Source: an uncultured Bacteroidales bacterium (GTDB taxonomy: Bacteria > Bacteroidota > Bacteroidia > Bacteroidales > UBA932). Taken from it: 64,000 nt of DNA. The notes beneath the pieces are model-generated. The model was not told where the DNA came from, searched no databases, and saw only the letters and a list, made by a program, of their open reading frames with translations. A program made the translations under genes and the position numbers. The stretch is from positions 1-64,000 of the forward strand of contig CALVAC010000001.1 of the NCBI GenBank assembly GCA_944325435.1, in the 5' to 3' direction. Position 1 is the first letter of the stretch, and the number at the start of each line of letters is the position of its first letter. This document shows positions 63,762-64,000 of the stretch, in pieces.

Positions 63762-64000
63762 TCAACGCCTCGCCTTGACAAGAGAACTGAACGGATGTTT
63801 CAGCCCGGACCAGCCGGAAAGCCTGCCGGATGCTGTCCCTACAATAATCGGGGCTTCGAAAAGGACAGGAATCCTGTTCTCATCATCCGAGACCCATATC
63901 AGCATATCCTCCTCTCCCGTGAACACCTCCCCTGCAAGAAGCTTGGCTGCAAACTTTATGGTATTGACAGTCCCAAGTCCCTTTATCTTCTTCGTCTCCC
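63762..64000 (-). CDS. C-terminal part of a DUF3108-type protein (cut by the window edge)
   Basis: The frame enters at 64000 and ends with TGA at 63762-63764, coding for about 78 residues, including KFAAKLLAGEVFTGEEDML, then WVSDDENRIPVLFEAPIIVG and a GWSGLKHPF tail. This matches the end of exported DUF3108 proteins of Bacteroidota, as far as I recall. The remainder lies outside the window. Confidence 0.7.
   Translation of the reverse strand, partial: ETKKIKGLGTVNTIKFAAKLLAGEVFTGEEDMLIWVSDDENRIPVLFEAPIIVGTASGRLSGWSGLKHPFSSLVKARR

Noticed and set aside
1..64000. CRISPR array or restriction-modification genes
   Set aside because: No regularly spaced direct repeats and no methyltransferase, nuclease or Cas motifs were found in any region.

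Overview
The window looks like the chromosome of an anaerobic gut-type member of the Bacteroidota, probably order Bacteroidales. The evidence is two SusC/SusD pairs with a hybrid two-component regulator, an RNF complex, a complex I operon without NuoE/F/G, promoters of the TAnnTTTG type, and Ser-type sulfatases. Genus cannot be decided from the sequence alone.

Layout. (1) 1-7144: a complete histidine operon, hisG-hisD-hisCB(fusion)-hisH-hisA-hisF-hisIE, preceded by a His-rich leader peptide and mutually exclusive antiterminator/terminator hairpins, i.e. a classical attenuator. (2) 7196-13365: housekeeping genes. rsmE lies on the plus strand. A minus-strand run follows (small membrane protein, mutL, rhomboid protease, a membrane phosphatase/nuclease-fold protein, tsaC), then ispF on the plus strand. 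(3) 13446-13710: a tRNA-Gln/tRNA-Met pair with its own promoter. (4) 13711-16978: a decayed mobile region beginning at the tRNA-Met 3' end. It holds a 16-bp duplication of the tRNA end, a cloverleaf-forming non-coding segment, a broken tyrosine recombinase, small membrane proteins, a frameshifted unknown gene and a RelE-like toxin remnant. (5) 16979-17984: queE and queD for queuosine. (6) 18270-44255: a large polysaccharide utilisation locus. It has a hybrid two-component regulator, ten minus-strand genes (sulfatase, a possible unclassified glycosidase, two surface lipoproteins, GH43, SusC/D, SusC/D, a further surface lipoprotein) and three divergent plus-strand genes (GH51, GH43, sulfatase). 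The two arms share a divergent promoter with paired 21-bp-spaced direct half-sites set symmetrically at both -7 boxes. (7) 44267-54237: nuoN to nuoA, ten genes with nuoC and nuoD fused. (8) 54363-58143: a small exported protein, a radical SAM protein, a GH88 lipoprotein, an outer-membrane barrel and a TPR-like protein. (9) 58155-63739: rseC-rnfBCDGEA on the minus strand, followed at the window edge by the 3' end of a DUF3108-type gene.

How the genes fit together. The utilisation locus appears to target a sulfated, arabinose-containing glycan: surface lipoproteins and SusC/D bind and import it, GH51/GH43 enzymes remove arabinofuranosyl or related units, and two sulfatases remove sulfate. The regulator's AraC-type output domain is the natural ligand of the paired half-sites. 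RNF and the shortened complex I are both ion-translocating and could share reduced ferredoxin or a related carrier, because the NADH-input module of complex I is absent.
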